Positions 43,343 to 50,978 of a stretch of DNA of 64,000 nucleotides are shown piece after piece. The notes beneath the pieces were generated by a model. That model was not told the origin of the DNA. It saw only the letters and a list, made by a program, of their open reading frames with translations, and did no database searches. Position 1 is the stretch's first letter. The number at the start of each line of letters is the position of its first letter. Source of the DNA: Anaerostipes hominis (ex Lee et al. 2021) (GTDB taxonomy: Bacteria; Bacillota; Clostridia; Lachnospirales; Lachnospiraceae); the NCBI RefSeq assembly GCF_002270485.1, contig NZ_NQOG01000011.1, positions 1-64,000 of the forward strand. The letters run 5' to 3'. A program made the position numbers and the translations under genes.

Positions 43343-44356
43343 TTATACCGTGATTTCAGAAATTTTTACAGGGCGGTGTTCTTCCAGTGACTTTTTAGCC
43401 GCAAGCCCCATGAGTACCGGCTCAAGTCCGTCCATAACTCCGAGTGGTGTTTCTGTGTCTTTTTCGATGGCATCGATAAAGCATTTGATTTCTTTTGCGT
43501 AAGCTGCCATGTAGCGCTCCAGGAAGAAGTAAAGAGGTTTTTCTCCGGTTACTCCTTCTGCATTGCTGATGACCGCTGAAGATGCGGAGTCATTCGCTGT
43601 TGCGACCATTCCTTTTGAGCCGAATACTTCAGCTCTCTGATCATAGCCGTAAACTGCTTTTCTGGAGTTGTCGATGACTGCGATCGCACCGTTTTTCATT
43701 TTTAAGGTAATGACTGCGGTGTCTACATCTCCTGCTTCGCCGATGGCCGGATCTACCAGGACAGCTGCCTCGACGTAAACTTCTTCCGCATCGCATCCTG
43801 CGAGGAAACGTACCATGTCAAAGTCATGGATTGTCATGTCTAAGAACATTCCTCCGGATACCTTTACATATTCTGCACTCGGCGGTTCCGGATCTCTGGA
43901 TGTCACTTTAATGATCTGTGTCTCACCGATCTTTCCGGCAGCAACTGCATCTCTGACCGCTTCAAAGTTGTGGTCAAACCGGCGGTTGAAGCCAACCTGG
44001 TATTTCACACTGCTGTTTTTTAAAGCATCAATTACTTCCTGAATCTTCTTTACGTCATGATCGATCGGTTTTTCACAGAAGACATGTTTTCCTGCCTTGA
44101 TAGCTTCCACGGAGATCGGAGAATGTGTATCTGTGGAAGAACAGATCAGCACTGCATCAATTTCAGAATCATTCAAGATATCTTTGTAATCCTTGGTTGT
44201 TTTTTCAACGCCCATCTCTTTTGCCCATACTGCTGTTTCCTCTGTCATAAAAGGATCTGCAAGTGATTTAACCTTTGCGTTGCCAACCTGTGTACAGATG
44301 CTTTCTACATGTACTCTTCCGATTCTTCCTGCCCCGATAATACCTACATTTACCAT
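43343..44356 (-). CDS. iolG: Gfo/Idh/MocA oxidoreductase, probable inositol 2-dehydrogenase
   Basis: A 337-residue NAD(P)-dependent dehydrogenase. The Rossmann motif is VGIIGAGRIGRVH at the N-terminus. The lysine signature is FCEKPIDHD near residue 95. RDPEPPSAEYVKVSGGMFLD and TIHDFDMVRFLAG place it among IolG-like members, with the Asp/His catalytic pair. It would oxidise myo- or scyllo-inositol to the inosose. AAAGGAAG precedes the ATG. No other iol gene is near, so an alternative polyol substrate remains possible. Confidence 0.87.
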   Translation of the reverse strand: MVNVGIIGAGRIGRVHVESICTQVGNAKVKSLADPFMTEETAVWAKEMGVEKTTKDYKDILNDSEIDAVLICSSTDTHSPISVEAIKAGKHVFCEKPIDHDVKKIQEVIDALKNSSVKYQVGFNRRFDHNFEAVRDAVAAGKIGETQIIKVTSRDPEPPSAEYVKVSGGMFLDMTIHDFDMVRFLAGCDAEEVYVEAAVLVDPAIGEAGDVDTAVITLKMKNGAIAVIDNSRKAVYGYDQRAEVFGSKGMVATANDSASSAVISNAEGVTGEKPLYFFLERYMAAYAKEIKCFIDAIEKDTETPLGVMDGLEPVLMGLAAKKSLEEHRPVKISEITV

Positions 44357-44520
44357 AATAAAAACTTCCTTTCTTATATTGAACTTGTTTGATTTCTCTA
44401 TGAGTTAATCATATCAGGACAAAGATATAACCAAAACCTGTACTATTTTTGGATTTGATAGTATTTTTATGTGAAAATTATGGGAGAGTTCTTTTTGTGT
44501 CTTTTTTTTAGAACAAAAAA

Positions 44521-44553
44521 CAAAAAAGAAATCCGCATTACACGATGCGGATT
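44521..44553 (-). terminator. Terminator of mecA
   Basis: On the minus strand AATCCGCAT-CGTGTA-ATGCGGATT followed by TCTTTTTTG, about 20 bp past the mecA stop. The 44357-44520 stretch between it and iolG holds only the AT-rich iolG upstream region. Confidence 0.88.
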
Positions 44554-44575
44554 CCTTTTTATTCGTTATGTTAAG

Positions 44576-45271
44576 TTAAAATTCGGCTATCTGCCGGATC
44601 GCATCCTCAGAAAGGATGGTTTGAAAATGTTCATTAAATAAAGCCTTAGTCGCATAAGTATTTGGGATACGTTTGCTGTACTCTGAAAGTCTGCTGCGGA
44701 CTTTCGTAAAATCATACTTGTTGTCCTCGGCAGACAGGCAGAGATAATAACAATTATTTTCGGTATCTTTATATAAGCGGCTTTCATGCGGAAAGCTAAG
44801 CACCAGTTTTGCTGCATTAGCTACTTCTTCCAGAGAAGAAAAGCAGTATACGTCACAATTGGAATCCATTATGGCCAGGTGCACTGCATCAGCCAGTTCG
44901 GACAGATCGCTGTCAGAAGCATCGTCAAGGAAATTGAGAACTCCGTCGGAATCTTCCAGATTCATATTGCCGGATGAAAGCTTTGAGTTGACTAATTTCT
45001 CGTAACGGTCGTTAAACTGATCGGCGTCTTCCACTTTCGTGACGACGAGGATCAGACATTCCTGGGAGACCGGGATCGCTTCTACCATAAGAGGAATGTT
45101 ATTGGTCTCAAAACCTAATTCCTGAGAAGCTTTCTTCATCAGTTCGCGGAACAGTCCTTTGGCCTTATCGGAACCAAATGCCAGTTCATTGAGCAGTGTC
45201 TCTTTTCCAGCAAGGTCAGCTTTATTCAAAGTACATCGGATTTGATTGTCACTAATTCGTTCTATCTTCAT
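44576..45271 (-). CDS. mecA: Adaptor protein MecA
   Basis: A 231-residue ClpC adaptor. The N-terminal substrate-binding domain begins MKIERISDNQIRCTLNKADL with LLNELAFGSDKAKGLFRELM. An acidic linker (around residues 95-120) leads to the ClpC-binding domain, with YCFSSLEEVANAAKL and YYLCLSAED. It delivers substrates to ClpC-ClpP. ATG 45271 is chosen because AGGGAG lies 8 nt upstream; ATG 45277 is too close to that site. It has a consensus promoter at 45299-45327 and its own terminator. Confidence 0.92.
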   Translation of the reverse strand: MKIERISDNQIRCTLNKADLAGKETLLNELAFGSDKAKGLFRELMKKASQELGFETNNIPLMVEAIPVSQECLILVVTKVEDADQFNDRYEKLVNSKLSSGNMNLEDSDGVLNFLDDASDSDLSELADAVHLAIMDSNCDVYCFSSLEEVANAAKLVLSFPHESRLYKDTENNCYYLCLSAEDNKYDFTKVRSRLSEYSKRIPNTYATKALFNEHFQTILSEDAIRQIAEF

Positions 45272-45298
45272 AGTCATCACTCCCTTACTTTATATTAT

Positions 45299-45327
45299 AG
45301 TATAGTATCTGAATGCATATGTGTAAA
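45299..45327 (-). promoter_or_regulatory. Promoter of mecA
   Basis: On the minus strand TTTACA (45327-45322), 17-nt spacer, TATACT (45304-45299). Confidence 0.75.
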
Positions 45328-45364
45328 GTGTTTCTGAACAACTTACAAAAATATACAGAAATAC

Positions 45365-45393
45365 TTGAAATTATTTACAGAATTTGATATTAT
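45365..45393 (+). promoter_or_regulatory. Promoter of the small acidic protein gene
   Basis: TTGAAA (45365-45370), 17-nt spacer, TATTAT (45388-45393), divergent from the mecA promoter. It gives a leader of about 130 nt. Confidence 0.65.
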
Positions 45394-45408
45394 AAACTTA
45401 CAGCATAT

Positions 45409-45465
45409 GGAAAAGAGCTCTTTCCTGCGCTGAGGCGCCGCATCTTCACTGCCTTTTCGGCAGTG
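45409..45465 (+). promoter_or_regulatory. Structured leader of the small protein gene
   Basis: Three potential hairpins lie in tandem: GGAAA-AGAGCTC-TTTCC (45409-45425), TGCG...CGCA around 45426-45442, and CACTGCC-TTTTC-GGCAGTG (45447-45465). They are GC-rich in an AT-rich intergenic region and sit in the 5' leader. No known riboswitch class was recognised. Confidence 0.4.
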
Positions 45466-45531
45466 TCTTAAATTTATATATCATAGCACTTTTCTGGCTC
45501 ATTTCACAAACATTTCAGAATGGAGATTATC

Positions 45532-45729
45532 ATGGGACATCGCAGTGATTTATTGGATTATTTAGAACTTGGATTGGCAGTCCAGGTCGATGGAATACCC
45601 GTAGACAACAGCAATCAGGAACAAATGGATCTTATGCTTGAGGAAGATGATTCCTACATGAAAGACTTCATTGATGATGAGAAAGGGGAGATCTGTGCCG
45701 TCTACTATCAAAAAGTAACCAATCATTAA
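45532..45729 (+). CDS. Small acidic protein of unknown function
   Basis: A 65-residue acidic protein starting MGHRSDLLDYLELGLAVQVD, without signal peptide, membrane segment or Cys motif. The sequence has 13 or so Asp/Glu beyond its basic residues and ends KGEICAVYYQKVTNH. ATG 45532 is chosen because GGAG lies 6 nt upstream; the ATG at 45520 contains that site. It has its own promoter and a structured leader. I do not recognise the family. An inverted repeat (TTAAGCCAAG...CTTGGCTTAA, 45764-45794) lies between it and the convergent cwlD end. Confidence 0.65.
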   Translation: MGHRSDLLDYLELGLAVQVDGIPVDNSNQEQMDLMLEEDDSYMKDFIDDEKGEICAVYYQKVTNH

Positions 45730-45774
45730 ACAATGCGTCATCTATACCAGTAGTATCTCAATTAAGCCAAGGGA

Positions 45775-46461
45775 TTATTTCTCTTGGCTTAAATAGGATT
45801 GAATTCCCTTATAGATGGCCTGTGCTGCTTTTTCCTGATAGGCTTTATCCTCAAGTTTCTGCTTTTCTTCTTCATTGCTTAAAAAACCGCACTCTGCGAT
45901 GACAGTCACATAAGGATTATCCCGAAGAAGGAAGTAATCGCTGTTTGCTTTTGCCACTCTGTGGTTGTCTGGATCCAAATTTTCCACCAGAGAACTTTGC
46001 ACGCAGTCGGCAAGCTGTTTTCCTTTTTGAGAACCCTGATAGTAAAATACCTGTGCACCGTGCACTTCACCGCTGGGATAGCTGTTCTGATGAACACTCA
46101 CCACAAGGACCGGCTCGGCATCAAAGATGATCTGCTTCCTGTTGGAGAGATCGGAAACTTTTACATTGGTCGTGCTGGTGGCCAGATTGTAGTCGCCGTC
46201 CCTGGTCATTTTTACCTTGAATTTTTTTTTCTCCAGGATCGTTTTTAATTTTTTTGATATGGCCAGATTGATGTCTTTTTCCAGCACATCTCCGCTGCCG
46301 ACTTTGCCGGGATCATTGCCGCCGTGTCCGGGATCGATGATGATGACATTCTGTTTCCCAATCGTCTGGTTTACAAAGATGGGAAGGGTGATCGAGGAAA
46401 TATAGAGCAGGACGATGATACAGAAGATTGCACCCCCTAAAAGTTGTTTGCGATATTTCAT
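45775..46461 (-). CDS. cwlD: N-acetylmuramoyl-L-alanine amidase CwlD
   Basis: A 228-residue zinc amidase (Amidase_3). An N-terminal membrane anchor covers about residues 8-30. The zinc site follows: VIIDPGHGGNDPG with the first His, EKDINLAIS with the Glu, VSVHQNSYP with the second His, and VIAECGFLSNEEE with the catalytic Glu. CwlD-type enzymes help make muramic-lactam in spore cortex, which would imply a spore former, but the family also includes vegetative amidases. AGG-rich sequence precedes the ATG at about 9 nt. Confidence 0.9.
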   Translation of the reverse strand: MKYRKQLLGGAIFCIIVLLYISSITLPIFVNQTIGKQNVIIIDPGHGGNDPGKVGSGDVLEKDINLAISKKLKTILEKKKFKVKMTRDGDYNLATSTTNVKVSDLSNRKQIIFDAEPVLVVSVHQNSYPSGEVHGAQVFYYQGSQKGKQLADCVQSSLVENLDPDNHRVAKANSDYFLLRDNPYVTVIAECGFLSNEEEKQKLEDKAYQEKAAQAIYKGIQSYLSQEK

Positions 46462-46526
46462 TTGGAGACCTCAGGACTTTTGTAATATTATATTCAGAAG
46501 AAGGCCTGATATATGAATGAGTTTTT

Positions 46527-46576
46527 TTACCATTATTTCTGTCACGTTTTAAAATGCGTTCCTCCAATAGTGGTAA
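46527..46576. repeat. Palindromic 50-bp repeat B, copy 2
   Basis: It is bounded by TTACCATTATT and AATAGTGGTAA and matches 12956-13005 at about 43 of 50 positions, with an identical AATGCGTTCCTCCAATAG core. It starts 65 bp from the cwlD start and ends 4 bp before the AGCS stop codon. Similarity runs on into the last codons of that gene. Confidence 0.8.
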
Positions 46577-46579
46577 AAA

Positions 46580-48019
46580 CTATCGTTTAAAATCGGAACG
46601 TCCCAGGTATTCGCTGGTCATTTTTACGACTTGGTCCGACAGCAGTGTGATGGAGATCAGATTCGGTATGGCCATCAAGCCGTTAAAGGTATCCGAGAGG
46701 TTCCAGACAAAGGACAGGTGCAGGATGGAGCCTAAAAATATAAAATAAAGAAAGACAAGTTTATAATTTGTGACGGCTTTTTTTCCAAATAAATAGGCAG
46801 CCGCCGTCTCGCCGTAAAAGGACCAGCCGATGAGGGTGGCAAATGCGAAGAATACGATGGCGATGGATACGAAGGCAGAGCCCCAGGAGCCGAAGACTGT
46901 GGAGAAGGCAGCGCTGGTCAGGGGGACTCCATTGGGCAGTGAATCAAAATGGATTGTAGTGCCCTGGGCCGCGTCCAGAGCCATGGCTTTTAGATAAGTT
47001 CCCTCGTCATAGACGCCGGAAGTGAGGATGGTAAGGGCTGTGATCGTACACATCACAACGGTGTCGGTAAATACTTCAAAGATACCCCACATGCCCTGGA
47101 CTACGGGTTCTTTTGCATCGGAATTTGTATGTACGGTGACGGAACTTCCCAATCCTGCCTCATTGGAGAAGACTCCGCGGGAGATTCCCTTTTTCATGGC
47201 AATGGTGATCCCGTAGCCAAGGACGCCTCCTCCGGCGGCTTTTGGTGAGAAAGCACCGTGAAGGATCGAATGGATGGTAGATGGAAGCCGGTCTATGTGG
47301 ACAAAAATAATAACAATACAGCCCAGTGTGAATAAAGCAGCCATTACCGGGATGATTTTTTCTGTCACGCCGGCGATCCGTTTGATTCCTCCCATTATGA
47401 CAAAACCTACCATGAACAGGGTGACAAGACCTGTGATTACTGGGGAGATTGAAAAAGCAGAAGAGAGTGCGGATGCCATAGAGTTTGCCTGTGTCATGTT
47501 TCCGATCCCGAGAGAAGCGAGAAGGCAGAATGCTGCAAACAGAGCGGCCAGCCATTTTGCGCCGAGACCCCGTTCCATATAGACCATGGCACCTCCGGCC
47601 CATTTCCCGTTTTTGTCCCGGTAACGGTATTTCATTCCGAGTGTGATTTCCGCATAATGTGTCATCATTCCCAGGATGGAAGAAATCCACATCCAGAAGA
47701 TGGCTCCGGGCCCTCCGGCAGTGATGGCAGTGGCAACCCCGGCGATATTTCCGGTTCCCAGGGTCCCGGCCAGGGCAGTGCAGAGAGACTGAAACTGCGA
47801 GATAGAAGCGGAATCTTTTGTTTTTCTTACCTCGGATTTTTTCAAAGAGGACAAGAGCGTGGAAGAAATCCACAATCGAAAATGTCTTAACTGGAAGCAT
47901 TTTGTTCTAAGCGTAAACATCAGACCGACACCTAAAAAACAGGCCAGCATAGGAGTTCCCCAGATAAAGGAATTGAATGCATTATTCAGACGGCTGATCA
48001 GAGTAAATATTTGAACCAT
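46580..48019 (-). CDS. Alanine/glycine:cation symporter (AGCS family)
   Basis: A 479-residue Na+-coupled amino acid transporter. Family signatures are CTALAGTLGTGNIAGVATAIT near residue 95 and GPGAIFWMWISSILGMMTHYAE just after. NEAGLGSSVTVHTNSDAKEPV lies near residue 285. It has about 11 membrane segments. AAAGAGG precedes the ATG. The last residues (RSDFKR) overlap the flank of repeat B. The substrate is alanine, glycine or D-alanine by family. Confidence 0.93.
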   Translation of the reverse strand: MVQIFTLISRLNNAFNSFIWGTPMLACFLGVGLMFTLRTKCFQLRHFRLWISSTLLSSLKKSEVRKTKDSASISQFQSLCTALAGTLGTGNIAGVATAITAGGPGAIFWMWISSILGMMTHYAEITLGMKYRYRDKNGKWAGGAMVYMERGLGAKWLAALFAAFCLLASLGIGNMTQANSMASALSSAFSISPVITGLVTLFMVGFVIMGGIKRIAGVTEKIIPVMAALFTLGCIVIIFVHIDRLPSTIHSILHGAFSPKAAGGGVLGYGITIAMKKGISRGVFSNEAGLGSSVTVHTNSDAKEPVVQGMWGIFEVFTDTVVMCTITALTILTSGVYDEGTYLKAMALDAAQGTTIHFDSLPNGVPLTSAAFSTVFGSWGSAFVSIAIVFFAFATLIGWSFYGETAAAYLFGKKAVTNYKLVFLYFIFLGSILHLSFVWNLSDTFNGLMAIPNLISITLLSDQVVKMTSEYLGRSDFKR

Positions 48020-48100
48020 ATATCAAACCTCTTTGTGATAATTAAAGTATTATATTCAGCCAAGCAGCAGGTTTATGATTTATGGCGGAAAACTCCTTGC

Positions 48101-48129
48101 TTTATTTTTCAGCAAAAGTTTGTTATAAT
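48101..48129 (+). promoter_or_regulatory. Possible promoter of tsaC
   Basis: TATAAT at 48124-48129 with a weak TTTATT -35 at 17 nt (48101-48106), 40 bp before tsaC. Confidence 0.4.
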
Positions 48130-48168
48130 AATTATTAATAGGTTTTTCTCAGAAGAAGGATGGGTTTT

Positions 48169-49215
48169 ATGAAGACAATTGTGAGAAACGTTGAGAACAA
48201 GGACAATAAGGAAGCGATCCGGGAAGCTGCCGGGCTTCTTCGGGAGGGGAAGCTGGTAGCTTTTCCCACGGAGACAGTCTATGGACTTGGAGGCAGTGGC
48301 TGGATGGAAGAGGCTGCTTCCAAAATCTACGAGGCAAAAGGGAGACCGTCTGACAATCCTCTCATCCTACATATCGGGAGCATGGAGATGATCGATGAGA
48401 TCGCATCCTGCGTACCGGGGCCGGCCAAAAAAGCGATGGAAGTTTTCTGGCCGGGTCCGCTGACCGTGATCCTGCCCAAAAGCGACAGGGTTCCGTACCG
48501 GGTTACCGGGGGACTCGATTCCGTAGCCGTCCGGATGCCCAGTCATCCTGCGGCATTGGCCCTGCTGAGAGAGACGGGTGTTCCTGTGGCCGCGCCCAGC
48601 GCCAACACTTCGGGAAGGCCCAGTCCGACAAAGGCGGAACATGTGGTAGAAGACCTGGACGGGAAGATCCCGATGGTATTGGACGGTGGGAAAGTAGAGG
48701 TCGGTGTCGAATCGACGATCGTTGATTTTACCGGAGAAGTACCGGTCATTTTAAGGCCGGGAAAGATTACAAAAGATGAACTCGAGAAGACTCTTTTGAC
48801 AGAGGTGCTGATGAGCACTCCGTCAGTCAAAGAGGATACAGTGCCCAAGGCACCCGGAATGAAGTACAAGCATTATGCGCCGAAAGCTCAGCTGATTCTT
48901 ATCCTTGGGGAGGACATAGAGAAAGTTGTAAAGGAGATCACCAAAAGGGTCCATGACTGCCGGGAGCAGGGCATGAAGACCGGAGTTATCGCCACTGAAG
49001 AGACAATGGGCGATTACGATGCAGATGAGGTGATCTCTGTGGGAAGCCGCAGCCATATGGAGACAGTGACGGCAAACCTCTATGACGTGCTGAGAGAGTT
49101 TGACCACATAGACGTGGACGTGATCTTTTCAGAAGGATTTGAAGGTGAAGAGTATGAAGAAGCGGTGATGAACCGTCTGGCTAAAGCAGCGGGACATCAG
49201 GTGATCCGTGTTTAA
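48169..49215 (+). CDS. tsaC: Threonylcarbamoyl-AMP synthase (Sua5/YwlC/TsaC)
   Basis: A 348-residue long-form enzyme that makes threonylcarbamoyl-AMP for t6A37 in ANN-decoding tRNAs. The YrdC domain has AFPTETVYGLGGSGWMEEAA, IYEAKGRPSDNPLILHI (the KxR motif) and SANTSGRPSPTKAEHV. The C-terminal Sua5 domain (about residues 235-345) is present, beginning KHYAPKAQLILI. ATG 48169 has AAGAAGGA 8 nt upstream. It heads the tsaC-phosphatase-rpiB block that precedes the atp operon, as in Bacillus (ywlC-ywlE-ywlF-...-atp). Confidence 0.95.
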   Translation: MKTIVRNVENKDNKEAIREAAGLLREGKLVAFPTETVYGLGGSGWMEEAASKIYEAKGRPSDNPLILHIGSMEMIDEIASCVPGPAKKAMEVFWPGPLTVILPKSDRVPYRVTGGLDSVAVRMPSHPAALALLRETGVPVAAPSANTSGRPSPTKAEHVVEDLDGKIPMVLDGGKVEVGVESTIVDFTGEVPVILRPGKITKDELEKTLLTEVLMSTPSVKEDTVPKAPGMKYKHYAPKAQLILILGEDIEKVVKEITKRVHDCREQGMKTGVIATEETMGDYDADEVISVGSRSHMETVTANLYDVLREFDHIDVDVIFSEGFEGEEYEEAVMNRLAKAAGHQVIRV

Positions 49216-49227
49216 AAGGAGATTAGT

Positions 49228-50109
49228 TTGAAAAAAATTATATTTGTAAGTACGAACAACACCTGCCGCAGTTTTATTGCGGAATCGGTGCTGCGGAAAT
49301 ATTTAAAAGACGCCCACAGAAGAGACATCCAGGTGGAGTCCAAGGGACTTGTCGTATTATTTCCGGAGCCGGTACACACAAAAGCAGCAGATCTGGTCAG
49401 GAAGAGCGGGATTGAGATCGTAGATTTCAAAGCATCCCAGCTTACGCAGGAAGATGTGGAGACTAGTGATCTGATTCTCACTATGAATGATAAGCAGAAG
49501 GAAAAAGTACTGGAAGACTATCATGGATATAAGGAAGTGGCCACCATCAACGAGTATGCCAACCATGAGGGGGCGGTCATTGATCCTTACGGGATGGATG
49601 ACGAAGACTATGAACATTGCTTTGTACAGATTACACAATTAATCCATAAAATCTGGAACCATAAGTTAGGAGGAAATGAAATGATAGGTATTGGATGCGA
49701 CCACGGCGGGTATGCGCTGAAACAGGCGGTTATTAAGCACCTGGAGGAAAAGGGGCACGCGGTAAAAGACTACGGATGCTACTCAGAGGAATCTTGTGAT
49801 TACCCGGTATACGCGAAAGCAGTGGCTGAGGGTATACTGAAGGACGAAGTGAAACAGGGGATTCTGATCTGCGGAACAGGCATCGGCATTTCCATCACTG
49901 CCAATAAGATCAAAGGCATCCGGGCAGCGCTGTGCGCAGATACATTCAGCGCAAGAGCCACAAGAGAACATAACAACGCCAACATTCTGGCGCTGGGGGC
50001 AAGAGTTACCGGAGAAGGCCTGGCACTGGATATCGTGGACACATTTTTGGAGACAAAGTTTTCTAACGATGAGCGTCATATCCGCAGGATCAATATGATC
50101 GAGGATTAA
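49228..50109 (+). CDS. rpiB: Phosphatase-like domain fused to ribose 5-phosphate isomerase B
   Basis: A 293-residue frame joins two proteins that are separate in Bacillus (YwlE and YwlF). Residues 1-150 are a low-molecular-weight protein tyrosine/arginine phosphatase domain: IIFVSTNNTCRSFIAESVL and the general-acid loop IDPYG. The nucleophilic Cys of CxGNxCRS is Ser8; Cys13 and Arg14 remain, so it should lack phosphatase activity. Residues 152-293 are a complete RpiB (GIGCDHGGYALK, LICGTGIGISITANKIKG, REHNNANILALGAR), converting ribose 5-phosphate and ribulose 5-phosphate. An intact ribosome binding site precedes ATG 49681, so RpiB is probably also made alone. The long frame starts with TTG. 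Confidence 0.88.
   Translation: MKKIIFVSTNNTCRSFIAESVLRKYLKDAHRRDIQVESKGLVVLFPEPVHTKAADLVRKSGIEIVDFKASQLTQEDVETSDLILTMNDKQKEKVLEDYHGYKEVATINEYANHEGAVIDPYGMDDEDYEHCFVQITQLIHKIWNHKLGGNEMIGIGCDHGGYALKQAVIKHLEEKGHAVKDYGCYSEESCDYPVYAKAVAEGILKDEVKQGILICGTGIGISITANKIKGIRAALCADTFSARATREHNNANILALGARVTGEGLALDIVDTFLETKFSNDERHIRRINMIED
49669..49683 (+). promoter_or_regulatory. Internal ribosome binding site and start for free RpiB
   Basis: GGAGG at 49669-49673 and ATG at 49681, 7 nt apart, lie inside the fused frame. The sequence TTAGGAGGAAATGAAATG looks like an ordinary intergenic start site whose upstream stop codon has been lost. Confidence 0.7.
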
Positions 50110-50125
50110 ATTTTCAGGAGATATT

Positions 50126-50171
50126 ATACGGCATGGACAGCACGCGCGGCTTCTGTGCCGTATGCTTTTTT
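50126..50171 (+). terminator. Terminator of the tsaC-rpiB unit
   Basis: ATACGGCA pairs with TGCCGTAT across a 22-nt loop (which can itself pair), followed by GCTTTTTTG. Confidence 0.8.
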
Positions 50172-50244
50172 GTTCAGAAAACAAGAAAGAGAATAAATAC
50201 CAGATAAATATGGAAATAATAGCTACTGTACGAAGCTTTTTTCC

Positions 50245-50273
50245 TAGCCATAATATGTTTTGGATGATATAAT
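50245..50273 (+). promoter_or_regulatory. Likely promoter of the atp operon
   Basis: TATAAT at 50268-50273 with TAGCCA (50245-50250) at 17 nt, 38 bp before the first atp gene. Confidence 0.5.
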
Positions 50274-50311
50274 TACAAAGTGTGGATAGAAACTTTTTCA
50301 AGGAGGTCTTT

Positions 50312-50548
50312 ATGAAGATCAATAAGGACATTGTCCGCTCATTATCTTTGATAACACAGCTGGGAATCACGATTCTGACATCGACATTTCTGTGCATGTT
50401 TTTAGGCCTTTGGCTGGACCGAAAGTTTTCTACCCATTTTTTTATCCCGTTATTGATTCTGGGCATTGGAGGAGGACTAAGCGGTGCCTGGAAACTCATA
50501 AGGAATGTCAGTGAAGACGAGGAGGGTGATGATAATAGAAGAGCTTAA
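50312..50548 (+). CDS. AtpZ/AtpI-type small membrane protein
   Basis: A 78-residue protein with two membrane helices: SLITQLGITILTSTFLCMFL and IPLLILGIGGGLSGAWKLI. The G-GGLSGAW pattern matches the AtpZ/putative F0F1-ATPase subunit family, which accompanies Na+ or H+ ATP synthase operons and may aid c-ring assembly or Mg2+ uptake. ATG 50312 is chosen for AAGGAGGT 7 nt upstream; an in-frame start at 50282 lacks one. It overlaps the next gene by 20 bp. Confidence 0.82.
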   Translation: MKINKDIVRSLSLITQLGITILTSTFLCMFLGLWLDRKFSTHFFIPLLILGIGGGLSGAWKLIRNVSEDEEGDDNRRA

Positions 50549-50963
50549 AGAGATCAATCCTGTCCTCTTGGAATTGCTGGCCGGATTGGGGATCTACGGT
50601 GCGGCGGCCGGTGCAGCCGGCATGGTCACATCAGGGGGATCTCTGTATTTTCTGGGAGGGATCCTTGCGGGGCTGTTTCTTGCGGCCTGTCTGATCCTGA
50701 ATATGTATCTGACCATTGATACTGCACTGGATCTGGATCCTGAATCTGCAAATAAGTATATGGTAAGGCGGACTCTGGTCCGCAAGTTCCTGACTGTCCT
50801 TGCGGCAGCCGTTGGGATTAAGATCCATATGCTGACATTTTCAGGGATCATACTTGGAGTTTTGGGGATTAAGATAGCGGCATATCTGCAGCCATTGATC
50901 CACCGCCGTGTATCGGAAAAACGATCCGGCAGGAACGAAGAAGTAAAAAGTAGAATGGATTAA
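50529..50963 (+). CDS. atpI: ATP synthase subunit I (AtpI-like)
   Basis: A 144-residue protein with four membrane helices arranged in two pairs (GLGIYGAAAGAAGMV; FLGGILAGLFLAACLILNMY; and a pair near residues 90-125). It ends in a basic tail. By position between AtpZ and AtpB it is the AtpI/ATPase-I protein that chaperones c-ring assembly. ATG 50529 follows GAGGAGG closely, within the end of the previous gene, indicating coupled translation. Confidence 0.78.
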   Translation: MIIEELKEINPVLLELLAGLGIYGAAAGAAGMVTSGGSLYFLGGILAGLFLAACLILNMYLTIDTALDLDPESANKYMVRRTLVRKFLTVLAAAVGIKIHMLTFSGIILGVLGIKIAAYLQPLIHRRVSEKRSGRNEEVKSRMD

Positions 50964-50978
50964 AAAGGAGGGAATGCT

